Positions 1 through 10,985 of a stretch of DNA of 64,000 nucleotides are shown piece after piece; within the stretch, counting starts at the first letter, position 1; each line of letters begins with the position of its first letter. The stretch comes from Rosa chinensis (taxonomy: Eukaryota > Streptophyta > Magnoliopsida > Rosales > Rosaceae). The notes beneath the pieces are model-generated. The model did no database searches, was not told where the DNA came from, and worked only from the letters and a program-made list of their open reading frames with translations. Position numbers and translations under genes: made by a program. The stretch lies in contig NC_037092.1 of the NCBI RefSeq assembly GCF_002994745.2, positions 23,585,001-23,649,000 of the forward strand, read 5' to 3'.

Positions 1-444
1 TCGTAGTCACAAAAGTCATATGCTCATAATCAAAATGGAGTCATAAAGAACTCAAAATTTTATTCATAAGCCAACGGAGTTACATCATTGTCTCTTTGAC
101 TAAACAAAATCTAATCCAAAATGATAGCTAATGCAAAACAATGGTAGTCGTCTAACTTCTTTCGGTAATTCCAAAATAAATGTGACCAGGTGAGTAGAGA
201 GATGTCGGTGGAGCAAGGCTCGCTTAAGTACCACTAATCTCAGAACCTTCCTAGACATCACACTTACTTTGAGTGAGCCTACTTTGAAGAAAAACTAAAC
301 CATTGGCATTTACTACAAAAATATATGGCAATTGCCTATTACATCTCTTGGACAAATAAAGACTTAAACAGAATTGGCGATCTATTGATCCCAGCCAGAT
401 TTGTAGTCTTCAACCCTTCATTCTAGATCATCTTCTTGATCTTC

Positions 445-1485
445 TTATTCCATATAGTGAGGTTCTCTTGCTTCACAATATGCTTTGTAGGCGGTGACGA
501 TTTCTTCACGACCTCTACAAATGTGTGCCCAATGATCAGACACTCCACATCGAGAACATGCATCTCTTTGCTCAAACTCCATTGATTGAGGCGCTTTGAA
601 AGCGTCATTTAGATGGCTCTTAGTGTTGGAGGCGCCACCAACATGGCCAGAGGCGTTGCCTCCCTCTCTCTTTCCACGTTTACCTCTTCGGTTCCGTGTT
701 CGCCTATTTTGGCGATTACCTTCCCAAGTAGAGCGATTATATGGACCAGAACGTCCAAATGTATTCCTAAGATTAGGGTTTCGCTCTTGGCGTCCTCTCT
801 TTGGGGCGCGACTATAATTGGATTCCGGAATATGCTCTGTTTCCACGGATCTCGAATTATAGTTCTTCACAAGGATGTTGTCATGCTTTTCAGCGACATT
901 CATAGCTCCAATGAGCTCATGAAACCTTGTGATTCGTCTTGCAGTAACATCGATTCGATAGTTCTTAGCAACCATCAATGCAGAGACGGGGAAAGTAGAG
1001 AGAGTCTTCTCAATCAACATCGCATTTGTGATCTCTTTACCACATAATTCCATTAAGGATTTAATGAGAAGTGCTTTCGAGTTATAGTCAAGAACTGACT
1101 TGAAATCACAGAAGAGGAGGCTATGCCATCTCACTTCTAGGTCAGGAAGCAGGGAGTCACGAACGTTGCCAAATCTATCTTCTAGTGAGACCCACAGCCT
1201 TCTGGGGTCTTCTTCATTCATACACTCGTATTGGAGCGAATCATCCATATGACGTGTCATTAGGATGATGGCTTTCGCTTTATGTACCTCTAAGGCTGCT
1301 CTATTTGCTTCCAAAGCTTGAGCTTGCTCAACAGTTAGCATGTCCTGGCTAGGCTCGAGAATTGTATCCAAGATTCCATCGGCCTTGAGATGCTGGCGGA
1401 TATCACGAACCCACCTGTGATATTCAGAGCCAGTTGTTCCCAATTGAGCAAAGTCCAATTTGTTCAGGTGACTCATCCTGAAAGA
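445..1485 (-). CDS. gag: Copia gag polyprotein, intact frame
   Basis: This is the capsid/nucleocapsid protein of the Copia element, about 346 residues. I chose the methionine at 1485 (MSHLNKLDF...) because the W-x-R-D-I (WVRDIRQHL) segment typical of the Copia gag N-terminus follows about 25 residues later and because the paralog at 61300 starts at the same place; an upstream methionine at 1581 would only add leader sequence. The middle is the helical UBN2-type gag domain (LWVSLEDRFG and SLLPDLEVRWHSL are recognisable). A basic RG-rich tract follows, then a single CCHC zinc knuckle (CSRCGVSDHWAHIC, spacing CX2CX4HX4C) near the C-terminus. The equivalent gag at 60240-61300 has stops and a frameshift, so this is the better preserved copy. 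Family assignment is firm; activity is unknown. Confidence 0.88.
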   Translation of the reverse strand, partial: SFRMSHLNKLDFAQLGTTGSEYHRWVRDIRQHLKADGILDTILEPSQDMLTVEQAQALEANRAALEVHKAKAIILMTRHMDDSLQYECMNEEDPRRLWVSLEDRFGNVRDSLLPDLEVRWHSLLFCDFKSVLDYNSKALLIKSLMELCGKEITNAMLIEKTLSTFPVSALMVAKNYRIDVTARRITRFHELIGAMNVAEKHDNILVKNYNSRSVETEHIPESNYSRAPKRGRQERNPNLRNTFGRSGPYNRSTWEGNRQNRRTRNRRGKRGKREGGNASGHVGGASNTKSHLNDAFKAPQSMEFEQRDACSRCGVSDHWAHICRGREEIVTAYKAYCEAREPHYME

Positions 1486-1939
1486 GAACAAGAAATTATG
1501 GTTAGTTTTGGAGCGAAAAAGGCAACCACGAAAACAAATAAAATTTCTGAGCGTAGTCGCTTCCAAGAAATTCGATTCCAAGAGGGGTTGGATTAGATCG
1601 AAACAATGATGTTTGCGGTCGATCGTTTTATCTCAACAAACTCTAAGTTTGGAGAACTCTACAAGCTCTAAGCTTGGAGTGAGCACGAACCCTCACAGTT
1701 CGGCTTTATTTGGTCTCCCCTATGATAAAGAAAGGGGGGTAGAAGAAGGGAGGTTGCAAATCCCCGAAAAAGAAGAGAAATTAAATTTAAAAACTCTAAA
1801 AAAATAGGAACGTTTAGTAAAAAATACCTCGAAATAGGTCGCCGGAAAATTTGACCTGAAAAAGTTGCCTGAAAGTGGTCGGAAAATGGCCGGAAAAGTC
1901 ACCGGAAAGTGGCCCGAAAAGTCGTTGACCGTGGGTTGA

Positions 1940-2050
1940 CCGGAGGGCTAACGTGGCACTGATGCTGATGTGGCAGTGGGTCCCTGTGCTGACCGTGGCT
2001 GTGGGTCATCCTGCTGACGTGGCAGTGGGCCTGCGTCAGTGGGCCTCTGC
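1940..2050. repeat. Imperfect ACGTGGCA tandem repeats in Copia leader
   Basis: Several imperfect units of the type CTGACGTGGCAGTGGG sit in the untranslated leader between the 5' LTR and gag. The other copy of this family has an expanded version at about 61810-61925. Read on the element's own strand the core is GCCACGT, a G-box/ABRE-like motif. Confidence 0.6.
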
Positions 2051-2487
2051 CTTGGGCTTCTTTTCCTTTCCCTTTTTTTTTCTTTCTTTTCTTCTCTTCT
2101 TCATTTTTGCCGGTTCAAGACGCAGATGCTCAAGTCGCCGGTTCCAGTATTTTTAGGCAGGTTTTTGAACTTTTTCTTCCGGTTCCTGAAACTTCAGATC
2201 GGTGGGCTTCTGCTATCAAAATTTGGTGGAAATTGGAGGTCCGGAAGATGGTGAACCGGTGGAATATTTGCTGCGAGTTGTATGGAGCTTCCGGTGGCCG
2301 GTTCGGTGGGTTTCCGGCCGGTTCTTGGGGTGCCGCCTCCGGTTCTGGATTCCTGGAATCGAGTTCTTCAATGTGTGAGGTGGAGGCAGAAAAGGCTTCA
2401 AGGTTTTGTATTCGGATTCAAGGTTTTTAGCTTCTTGAATCAGGGTTTGGCTATTTGTTTCAGGGTTAGGGCTTCGTGTTGATAACG

Positions 2488-2706
2488 TGTTTTAGAGAAA
2501 CTGAAATTGAGAAGAAATCGCTGTGTATTCTCATTGATAATAGAGGCCTCTTTATATAGAGGATTACAATGCATAGAATCTCAATCATACAAGGAAAGTA
2601 ATCGTACATTGAATAGGAATCTAGATCCTTCTAATTTAACCATGTTACCACTAGATCAAGTAACCTAGAGTTTGGGCCAAACACAAATTAGGGTTTTACT
2701 TGAACA
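2488..2706 (-). repeat. Copia 5' LTR
   Basis: It runs TG...CA (starting TGTTCAAGTA on the minus strand), 219 bp. It aligns along its length with the LTRs at 44062-44296 and 62331-62564, including a TATA-type stretch (CTATATAAAGAGG on the minus strand). The 5 bp beyond its outer end (GGATA) should be the target duplication, but the partner is outside the window. Confidence 0.85.
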
Positions 2707-3780
2707 GGATATTATTTTTATTTATCGAGAGACAATAATTGGAGATAAAATATTATGGAAAGTTTCAATGAATAGCGTTGGAGGAAAGAGTAAATTGTTT
2801 TTGGAAAAAAAAGAAGAAGATGTAAATGATGGAAATGTGTTTATCCACGTCAGATGAGGTTATGATAGTCATTTTAGTAGTTAATTTGAGTGAAATTTCT
2901 GATTTGCCCCTGCACTTAACAGATGGATAACGAAATATAGACGGAAGCACCTTATTGATATGATTTTGGAAGTTCAGGTACCTATTTGATCACTTTAAAA
3001 GTCCAGGTACCATTCTGTCTGATCTGAAAAGTTCAAACCCCATCGATAATAAAACCCTATATACACAAGGAAGACCTCGAAGACTTTGGCCTTGTGCATC
3101 CTTCTAACCCTTTCATAGTTTCACATCAACCACTCAAAAAGACAAAAACCATCAAGGTATAATCTAATTCATCATTAAAAGATATTGTCATTTAACGATT
3201 ATCTTTAATTTTTCATTACAAAACATTCAGGAAAAATACAACAAAATCTTTATAGCTTGTGATGTCGCGTTTTCTTGTTATGTTTGTATCGCATCATATC
3301 CGACTCATTCGTGACAAATAGACCGTAATGTGTTAATTAGTTGTGTTAAAATCTTTAACACAAAGACGGCTTGTTGATTAAACAGCTAACATTGTGCTAC
3401 CCGTGGTAACAATTAGTTCCCAAACTTCAATACTTGCAAGGGAGGGCAGTGATAGACAATCCAACCCCCAACTTTATCTATTTTATTACGAATTTAGTTT
3501 AAAGTAGTTTAGTTTACATTTGAGCATTTATTTTAATTTGGTTTACCACTCTATCCAACACAAAATTTCACTACCACTACAATACACATACTCACCATGA
3601 GCCTAAATTTCCTTATGAATTCAAGTTTGTGATTGTACATTTGCATATTCTACCTCTCCTTAGGTTCACACCCTAGCTAGTGAAAAGAATCCAATCCTCG
3701 TGGGTTCGACAACCTTTCTTAAATCCCTATACTAGTACTTGTACCTCTTATACTTGAGGGTGGCTATTTGGCTAACATGG
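2707..3780. other. No gene seen
   Basis: AT-rich sequence. At 2890-3060 there is a stretch with wording like the TIR elements at 10368 and 42295 (repeated aaGTtCAGGTACC-type phrases), probably a worn DNA-element end. From about 3400 the sequence becomes the flank of the Copia relic that follows. Confidence 0.4.
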
Positions 3781-6500
3781 CTAGAAAGAAAGTGTTGACA
3801 AACCTACATAAAACTAAAAATCATATGCTTGTATACAGACAAGTGGAGGATCTGAAACTCGTTGTATTTTCAGATTCTGATTTGGCAAGGAACTATCCAG
3901 ACTCCAAGTCAACTTGTAGATATATTTAAATGCTTACAGGAGGTGCAGTTGCTTGAAAAACCATGAAGCAAACTCTTGTTTCAACTTCCACTATGCAGGC
4001 TGAATTTATAGCAGTATGTGAAGGACTTTGGATCATGAATTTTTTTATGCAGACTAAGGTGTTGAGTCACATTGTGGCTTATACACTTGTGATCTATTGT
4101 GATAATGAGGCTTCTGTTTTCTTCAGCAAGAACAGTAAAAAATCGAATAATTTCAAACATATTGATTTAAAGTATTATATATAGTGTCAGAGAAAGAGTA
4201 AAGCATGGTGAGATAACTGTTTTGAGCATTGACACAAATTCACAGCTAGCAGACCCTTTCACCAAGGCATTATCAGTTGTTGCATTTCAAAATCATACAG
4301 TAAGCATTGGAGTTTTAGCTAATTTAGATGCTTAGATTTAGTAGGAGTCAGTCCAATTTGGAGCAAATTAAAATTCTAAGGTTTTTTGAGTTCTTGTGTT
4401 TTTCAGTTGTGATTTTCAATTTTGTTTTATCACAACTTATTTGTAATGACAATTTATTAATATCAATAAAATTTTTAGGTATTTTCAGATCTTGGTTATT
4501 GCTTATTGAATGTTCTGGAAATTGTCGGTTTTGTATTTGAAGTTATACTTGCTATCAGATGGCTTAAAATCATGCATAGTATAATGTTACAGTTCAAGTA
4601 ATAAATTAAAAGCCATCAGTGTACGTTCAGTAAATTGCTTGAGTTTTTGGTTTAGGAAATATTCAGCAAGACCTAATATATGTCTACTTATTGATATACA
4701 TTGACATATATTGTATTAGCGGCGCTATGCAGAGCGTCGAATCTTACGAGCACGGCCATGGCCGACGCTCCTCTACCCTCCATCACCGCACGCGTATTTG
4801 CTTGCCTTTGTTGGTGGCGCATAGGTGGAGGCCTCATGGCTTCCTTATCTCTGGAGGTGATCGTCGTTTTGCGGCGAAAGCAATCCTGTACCTCTCATTG
4901 ACAATTTCACTTTGCTTCCACCTGATTTCGGTGATACTTGCCGAAATGTGGATGCAGATCATGTTGATGATTGCTCCAAGAGGCTTGTGGGATCCAGGTC
5001 CAAGTAATCTTGCGGTGACTTTCACTGGTAGTACTGGGATTGCCTTGTTAATACTGGTATCAGTGGTGATGTCGGGCGGGGGATCTGGAGTTTCACTATT
5101 GCTGGCGTCTTTGTCGGAATTGCAGATGTCTCCAGAATAGGAGGCGGTCAGACGTGGGATCTGGATGTTCTGGGCTTGGGTGTTCAGATCGTTGATGTTG
5201 CTTGAGTGGGCGAAGATCGACAGCCACGACGGCAATGGCAGAATCCTTCTGAAGTGGCAACGGTCATGGCTGGTGCTAGCGTGGAGACGCCGCTTTTGGG
5301 TGCGTAATAGGGGTTGGGTGTCCAGATCAAATCGGACCACCTTCTTGGGCTGCCTTCGGGCCCAAGTCAGGACCCCTCTATTGGGCTTAACTTCTCCAGG
5401 GGGCTGGATTGGGATCCTGGGGATATGTTCGTTGACATTCTGTTCGATTATTCAATTATCTCTTCTTTGGGTGTGCTGATTCTAATTTCAGATAGATTAT
5501 TTACTTCTACACTCTATAAAGAGTCTCAGTATAATCGCGCTGTGAGTACCACAATTGCGTGCCTTGGCGAGCAGTGTGTTTTAGGTTGGGACGAGTTTAG
5601 ATATGATTGGTTTGCCAACTTCTTGCATGCCCGGATTGCAAATTCTGATGGTTTGATCTACAAATCTCAAGGTCATGACAATGGTCCTATTGTTGGTAAT
5701 TATCTTGAGGAGACTGGGGTTTTACCTTCAGTTTTTGCTAGTTTTTCTACAAGTGTTTCAGAGCAGGGTTTTATTGTAAATGCACAAATTGTTGGTGTAG
5801 TACACCTTATGATTTGTGCTATCTTAGCTCTAGGATCAAGCCAGGTTTGGTCTTTGTATGCTCCCCATTGGGATGCCCCTTTAAGCGATTTTTATCGCTA
5901 ATTCAATGAACTTTTCCTTTTCAAAAAAAAAAAAATTGACATATATTGTATTATTTCTGGGTTGACATATGTGGATTGCAGGAGCTTATGTTTGTGGTTT
6001 TGAAACCCGGCATTTTTGATAAAATGTATTCTGTTTCTTGCTTTGCATAAGTAGCTGTGATCTGTTCATGTTGTAATGGATTTCTGGTTTGAGTTTGTTG
6101 TCTGGAGTGCACTACAGTAAGTTAAATAGATTCTGGCATTTTCTGGTGCAGGTTATCAAGTATAATATGTGTTAATCCAAGGAGGTGATTGTTAGAATCA
6201 AATATGGACTTTGTCACGTATTAACATTAAGTTTATTGATGATCAGCATAATGTTAAGTCTAGTTTAACATGGACACAAACTATAAATCAATTCTAGTAG
6301 TTTAATGAAACAGTGTATCAATTCATTAAGATTAGTAATCCAATTCTGAGTTTGCAAGAAAGACTACAATGCAGTGATACATTAAGAATCTAACTAAGAG
6401 GCCTAATCCCTCATGAATTGCTTGGATGGAAGGCTTCTGAGGTTTTAGTCACCTAGATAGATAGATGAGTTTGGTCCCTGTTACAATCACGTTGATTTGC
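3781..6500 (+). mobile_element. Degenerate Ty1/Copia relic (RNase H to 3' LTR)
   Basis: About 3810-4280 translates in broken frames into the C-terminal RNase H region of a Copia polyprotein: SDSDLARNYPDSKST, then a K-Q-T-L-V-S-T-S-T-M-x-A-E-F stretch, YCDN, and a KHIDLKY segment. Downstream, at 6181-6190, a purine tract GGAGGTGATTG leads into TGTTAGAATC, the classic junction between polypurine tract and 3' LTR, so the LTR probably starts at 6190; its end is not clear. The 1.2 kb retroposon at 4719-5935 is inserted between the two parts. Stops and frameshifts are frequent, and no 5' half is present. Confidence 0.65.
4719..5935 (+). mobile_element. Poly(A)-tailed non-LTR retroposon with 18-bp target duplication
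   Basis: The segment is flanked by perfect 18-bp direct repeats (TTGACATATATTGTATTA at 4701-4718 and 5936-5953) and ends in a run of A directly before the right repeat. These are the marks of target-primed reverse transcription. The interior has a GC-rich 5' half and, at 5314-5901, an open stretch of 195 codons that ends just before the tail. I do not recognise a reverse transcriptase or endonuclease in it. It could be a 5'-truncated LINE, a non-autonomous relative, or a processed pseudogene. Its TSD is perfect, so it is younger than the Copia relic it sits in. Confidence 0.75.
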
Positions 6501-7108
6501 ATCAGTTCTGTCCATTGAGAAGCAAGGTTGGTAAGTAACAGAAGACCTTATTCAAGTGATCGAGTTTTTTTTTTTTGCAGTACTGCAGAGATGGAATCCA
6601 TGCCAACGGTAGTTGAAGGTAAGCCTTGATCCTTGTATGAATGTTGTCGAGCTTGTATGCATATGATTGTGAGCATGTTTTAAACAATGTGCTATCTGAA
6701 ATAGATGTCTAATGTACAATTGAAGTGTGTGGTTTGGATAAATTAAAGTCTGGAGCTGACATATAGCAACAAAAACTGGTTTCTTGTACTATTGATTCAG
6801 TGCTCGAGTTGTCTTCTCTTATGGGGAAGAATTCCAAATAGTTCCTTTGGGTAAGGATTGCCTATGTGCATCCTCATTGCTGAGACTAATGTACGTGGTG
6901 ATCATCTTGTTGTGAGATTATATTATTATTCGACACTGCTAGCCACCCTTTATTAATAACAACATTTGACTAATATTAAACCCTAACTTTCCCGCTAATA
7001 TGAAACATATAAACAAATTAATGATAGAGACCATATTAATGTATTCTGATAAGAGTACGTAGCAGATGTAACTGTACTCCTCATATATATATATAGACAC
7101 ACACACAC
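6500..7108. other. No gene seen
   Basis: AT-rich, with no convincing coding frame. A splice-like stretch near 6580-6620 (T-rich run, GCAG, 40 nt, GGTAAGC) is not supported by any recognisable peptide. Confidence 0.35.
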
Positions 7109-7436
7109 GGAGCCGTTCGAGAGCGGACGTCCGCAACCTAAAAAAAGTGCGGATGTCGCTCCTTTGGCCTAGATCGAGCTGCGACGGCGAGGCGTGGCTT
7201 GCCGGAGGGACGCTAGGGGTAGTGCGGAGGGGTCTGCGGTCCAATGGAGTCGCCGGCGACGGTTCTGCGGTGCTGCACAGAACCTGCAACTTCAGGTGAG
7301 GTGGCTGCCCAGAAACCGGCAAGCCCGACCTCCTCCAACCTCAAACGCCGCCGCTGCCTGGAAGCCGCCTGCTGCATCGACGTCCGTACTTTAGCGAAAG
7401 TGAAAGTGAGGACGTCTGCTCCTAATCGGCCCTCTA
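7109..7436. mobile_element. GC-rich TIR mini-element, copy 1
   Basis: It shares its interior with 7865-8222 (phrases such as CAGAACCTGCA, CAGGTGAGGT and GCTGCCCAGAAACC, in the same order and strand). Both copies begin with a GCGGACGTCCGC-type sequence and end with an inverted version built on ACTTTAGCGAAAGTG...GGACGTC. A terminal inverted repeat and a multicopy interior suggest a MITE-like DNA element. I could not fix the target duplication. Confidence 0.5.
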
Positions 7437-7807
7437 ACCAGAGCGAGGCATCGCTTTGAAATTTCATAGCGAGGTTAGGGTTTATGGTCACTTTTCGGTC
7501 GCATATCCACATCTCAACCGTTCAGTTTCTAGGTACTAATGTATAGATCATCTCTGCAAAATTTCAGCCAAATTGATGGTCGTTAAGGCATTGAAAACTG
7601 CCTTAAAACTAGTACGGTTCAAGTTGGACAGATTCAGTTCATCCATTGGTTTAAGCGAGTTAGATACCTTAAAAACCATCAATTTCGTTGAACTTTTGTA
7701 GAGATGATCTATACATTAGTACCTAATGAGATGTGGATATGCGACCGAAAAGTGACCATAAACCCTAACCTCGCTCTGAAATTTCAGAGCGATGCCTCGC
7801 TCTAGAT
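7437..7807. mobile_element. Foldback (long hairpin) element
   Basis: The two halves are near-complementary arms of roughly 150 bp: left 7438-7590, right about 7655-7805. Both outer ends read AGAGCGAGGCATCGCTCT-like, itself a small palindrome, followed by the shared phrase GGTTAGGGTTTATGGTCAC. The centre (about 7600-7650) is unpaired. There is no coding capacity. It lies between the two copies of the GC-rich mini-element, directly before an (AT)n tract. Confidence 0.7.
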
Positions 7808-7811
7808 AGGA

Positions 7812-7814
<3 letters not shown>

Positions 7815-7860
<46 letters not shown>
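7815..7860. repeat. (AT)n microsatellite
   Basis: An uninterrupted TA dinucleotide run of about 45 bp, next to the right arm of the foldback element. Confidence 0.95.
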
Positions 7861-7864
<4 letters not shown>

Positions 7865-8222
7865 GGAGTCGTTTCAAAGAGGATGTCCTCACTTTCGCTA
7901 AAGTGCAGACGTTGACGCTGCAGCCCCTCTCAGGTCATGACAGCGTGGCGCAGCTTGCCGGACGGACAGCTCTGCAGTCGGGTGGAATCACCGGCGACGT
8001 GGTTGCAGCGCTGCCCAGAACCTGCAGTTGCAGGTGAGGTCGCTGCCCAGAAACCTGCAACCTCTATCTCCTTTGACCTCAATCGCTGCCCAGAAGCGGT
8101 CTGGGATGCCTCTGGCCTCTGTTCGGCCTGATTCGCGTCGCCGTCGCAGCCTGAGCGGGGCTGCTGCATCGACATCTGCACTTTAGCGAAGTGCGGACGC
8201 CCGCTTCAGATCATTCCTCTAC
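7865..8222. mobile_element. GC-rich TIR mini-element, copy 2
   Basis: Second copy of the 7109-7436 element in the same orientation. It starts GGAGTCGTTTC..GGATGTCCTCACTTTCGCTAAAGTGC and ends in the inverse of that motif (CACTTTAGCGAAGTGCGGACG), so its ends form an inverted repeat that is itself partly palindromic. It has no coding frame that I trust. Confidence 0.5.
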
Positions 8223-8520
8223 GTGTGTGTGTAGATACCCTCGTGAACGTAGATATAATGCATTATTGGCGATCAGACCGTCGTAGTAGCAAGACCTCAC
8301 TTTCCTTGTTTAAATTTTATGATCAACTACACGATCCATCAGGATAAGACTTGAAGACTAATCCAATTTTTCGAGTCTAAACTTTACAGCTCTTTCGCAT
8401 GAAAATTCTTTGACTCAAATTCGTCACCCTAATATTCCGATTAAATGATCTATGACCTTTCTTCGTTAAAGAGAATAGTCATCTTCTGAACAGTAGAGAG
8501 AGAGAGAGAGAGAGAGAGCT
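8223..8520. other. No gene seen; (GA)n tract at its end
   Basis: Non-coding AT-rich sequence ending in a (GA)n microsatellite at 8494-8519, directly downstream of the pseudogene exon 2 that follows on the minus strand. Confidence 0.5.
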
Positions 8521-8524
8521 TACG

Positions 8525-8906
8525 TAAATGTTTGTGAGTTGTGACATGGCATTGGAGGTGGTACTACAGTTGCCGCAGGAGACGTTATTCATGTATAGGC
8601 CATCTGGAGCACTACTCCATCCAAGTTCTCCGCTGCATGGATGATGGATCAACGCTGAAATTCCAGTTCTTACCGATCGAGTGTCTTTCCGATGTCCGTT
8701 AAAGCTTGTACTACACGCATATCAGTAAAATGCAACCATTTAATTCTTGAAAACAAACACCATCCTCAAACATATTGCAAACATCACATATATCACTTAC
8801 TTTCATCTGGAGAAATCTATTAGCTCCGAAAGCAGAGCTCGCAGAGAAAACGAGCAAGAGAGATCGAACCAGCAAGAAGCCGAGAGAAGAAGAACATGTA
8901 ATTCAT
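8525..8906 (-). pseudogene. 5' fragment of an LRR-malectin receptor kinase paralog
   Basis: Two exons match exons 1 and 2 of the larger gene at 37039-37435. Exon 1 (8801-8906, 106 nt, the same length as the intact one) starts MNYMFFFSRLL, a signal-peptide-like N-terminus. It then runs out of frame through two stops before returning to frame at PDE. Its GTAAG donor is intact. Exon 2 (about 8530-8710) still shows VVQALTDIGKTL, WNFSVDP and, in shifted frames, the N-terminal Cys-rich cap. None of the later LRR, malectin or kinase exons were found to its left. It is the remains of a tandem duplicate on the same strand as the main gene. Confidence 0.8.
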
Positions 8907-9436
8907 TTCTCCTTTAACCCTGTATATGGTGAAAACCCTCCGATTTGAAGGGCATCTGATGCCCAAAATGAGTTTTTGCAGAAGGAGAAAGAGATAAGCG
9001 TTAAGATGTTCGAGCTTGGATTGATAAGTAATTTCTATAATGCGAGACTACATGTATGAACACCATTTTGTATATATTCATGTTGATTAAGAGAATGAGA
9101 GGGAGGAGACCTCGTCAAATGCATGCATGTCACAAACCAGTCATTTTTGCAGTACTTTCTACGAAACTTCCGCGGCTACTAGTGAAGATAAAGAAATAAT
9201 AAACAAACAAAACGTATCCGAATCGATATTTTTCAGGGAAATTAAATATCACAAGGCCACAATATCTGGGAAAACAAATACGTCTTGTTTTTCTTATGTT
9301 TTGAAATGCATCCATGTTCAAAGACAGCGAGAGATTAGATTATAAATTGAAACAATAGAAAGTCAACAAAAACTGTTGGTTAATCTAGGATTTTTTATTT
9401 AAAGGTGACACTTTGGGCCTTGACTACTCAATTATA
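8907..9436. other. No gene seen
   Basis: Region upstream of the pseudogene's exon 1 on the minus strand. Short open frames at 9127-9345 overlap on both strands and show no recognisable domain. A residual promoter for the duplicate would lie at about 8910-9050, but I see no decisive motif. Confidence 0.35.
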
Positions 9437-10352
9437 AAGGCCTGGGCATAACCGATTGCAGTTCGGTTTTCCGACCGTTTCGAACCGAACAAAATGAGTC
9501 AGTTTCCGAACCGAAGTAAGAAAGACAAAACTTCAAAATTTCCAAACTGAAACTGACTGTATGCGGGTCTGAATCGGTGTTGGAGGTTTTTCCGACCGTT
9601 TTAAAACTGACCCGACCGATTTTCATAATATATATAAATATATAATTTATATTATGTGTCAGCATTTGATTAGTTTTATTTTACTTTCAATACACCTTAC
9701 CGCACTTAATCTAAATGAAAAAAGAAAACCCTAACACCTTACCCCACACAGCACAGCCCATCTCTCATTTGAGTCATTTCAATTTCATTGAGACTCAGAC
9801 TCTCTCTTTCAAAAAACGCAGCTTCCATTCTCTCAGAACGAAGACCACCGATCTCCAGACTCTATCTTCGGGTCTCCGGCCTTTCTCAGCCATCTCCGAG
9901 TCTCTCTCTCCTCCGGGCTCTGGTATGTGATGAAATTACTCAAATTGGGGATTTTGATTTAGGTTCTTCTACTTTGATTTCTGATGGGTTATTGTGGTGA
10001 CTACATATGAAGGAATACACATCCATCCCACTGAGAATTATGATGAAACCTTTGAGCAGATCTTAAGCCATATGAGGAAGACAATCAAAGATGGCATAAA
10101 ATGACTAAAACACTTGATGATATGTATCCGATCCATTTCGAACATGTAAGATGAAGAAATTGTGGTGACTACATAAAAAGTTTGGGTCCATCATACAACC
10201 GAAACCGACCCGCCCCGATTTAAGAATTCGGCCCAATCGAAAATTCGGCCCAAGTCAGCAAGGTGTTCGGTTCCAGAAATAGGATTTTCAATTATTTCGG
10301 TTGGTGTTTGGTTTGGGCCTGTAACCGACCCGGCCCGACTATGCCCAGACCT
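9437..10352. mobile_element. hAT-like element with GGnCTGGGCATA ends
   Basis: The left end reads GGCCTGGGCATAACCGA and the right end, inverted, GGTCTGGGCATAGTCGG. Both are followed by CCGACC/CGGTT-rich subterminal sequence on each side (9438-9620 and 10190-10350). The flanking 8-mers (ATTATAAA and TATATAAA) agree at 6 of 8 positions, as expected for a decayed hAT duplication. There is no transposase frame. The interior has a T/C-rich stretch resembling a 5' UTR with short frames. Non-autonomous and old. Confidence 0.55.
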
Positions 10353-10367
10353 ATATAAAACTTTTAT

Positions 10368-10985
10368 GGGTAAAAAATACAAACAGTACCCAAACTATGG
10401 TCGACTCCGAATTTCTGTACCTAAGTTTCCAAAACTATCACTTTGGTACCTGAAGTTCGGACCCCGACCCAACTTTAGTACCTAGAACACTATTGGCCGT
10501 TATGGAGTTAGTCAACTGTCAAAGTTTGAGGGGTATTCTCGTCCTTTCACCAGATTTCTTCTTCTTCCTCAAACTCTCTTCATTTTCTTCTTCCTCCCAA
10601 CTCTCCCATCATCTTGGGCACGGGTGGGCTGCGCAGGCGCGGGGCGCTGGGTGGGCTGCGCAAGCGTGGGACGCGGGTACATATGTTGGGTCGGGCTAGA
10701 TAACCTGGGTATCATTGTGATAGTTTTTGAAAATTTGGGTACAGAAATTCAGAGTCGATCATAAGTTGGGTACTATTTGTATTTTTTTCCCTGGAGGTAA
10801 AGACAGAGGGTCGGTTTTATCCCTAAGAAAATGCCACGTGGCATGATAGTTAACGCCGTCCATGACGGCAGGTACGAATGTTGGGTCGGGTGGGATATTT
10901 GGGGTACCATTATGATAGTTTCGGAAGCTTGGGTATAGAAATTCGGAGTGGCCCATAAGTTGGGTACTGTTTGTAATTTTTTCCC
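10368..10985. mobile_element. Mutator-type TIR element with 9-bp duplication
   Basis: It is flanked by identical 9-mers AACTTTTAT (10359-10367 and 10986-10994), the duplication length typical of Mutator-like elements. The ends are inverted (GGGTAAAAAATACAAACAGTACCC on the left; ...GGGTACTGTTTGTAATTTTTTCCC on the right). A second copy of the right end lies inside at about 10690-10791, so the element has either a duplicated terminus or a nested relative. A GC-rich pair of GTGGGCTGCGCA repeats is at 10625-10670. There is no transposase. Confidence 0.75.

Larger units (their letters stand above)
1..2706 (-). mobile_element. Ty1/Copia LTR retrotransposon, 3' part outside window
   Basis: The element reads right to left. 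Its 5' LTR is at 2488-2706, followed by a GC-rich leader, gag at 445-1485 and the start of a degenerate pol up to the window edge. It belongs to the same family as the element at 44062-62564: the LTRs, leader, gag and the post-gag stretch are all recognisably alike. The leader begins just inside the LTR with a GTTATCAACACG-type sequence, as in many plant Copia elements; I could not assign the primer tRNA. The pol side at 1-444 has no long open frame on the minus strand, so the element is probably dead although gag is open. The other LTR and the target duplication lie outside the window. Confidence 0.9.

Noticed and set aside
5314..5901. A host gene of 195 codons
   Set aside because: It lies inside a poly(A) retroposon with an 18-bp duplication and has no recognisable domain.
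6568..6616. Short exon with splice signals
   Set aside because: Only generic splice-like motifs; the peptide is not recognisable and no partner exon was found.
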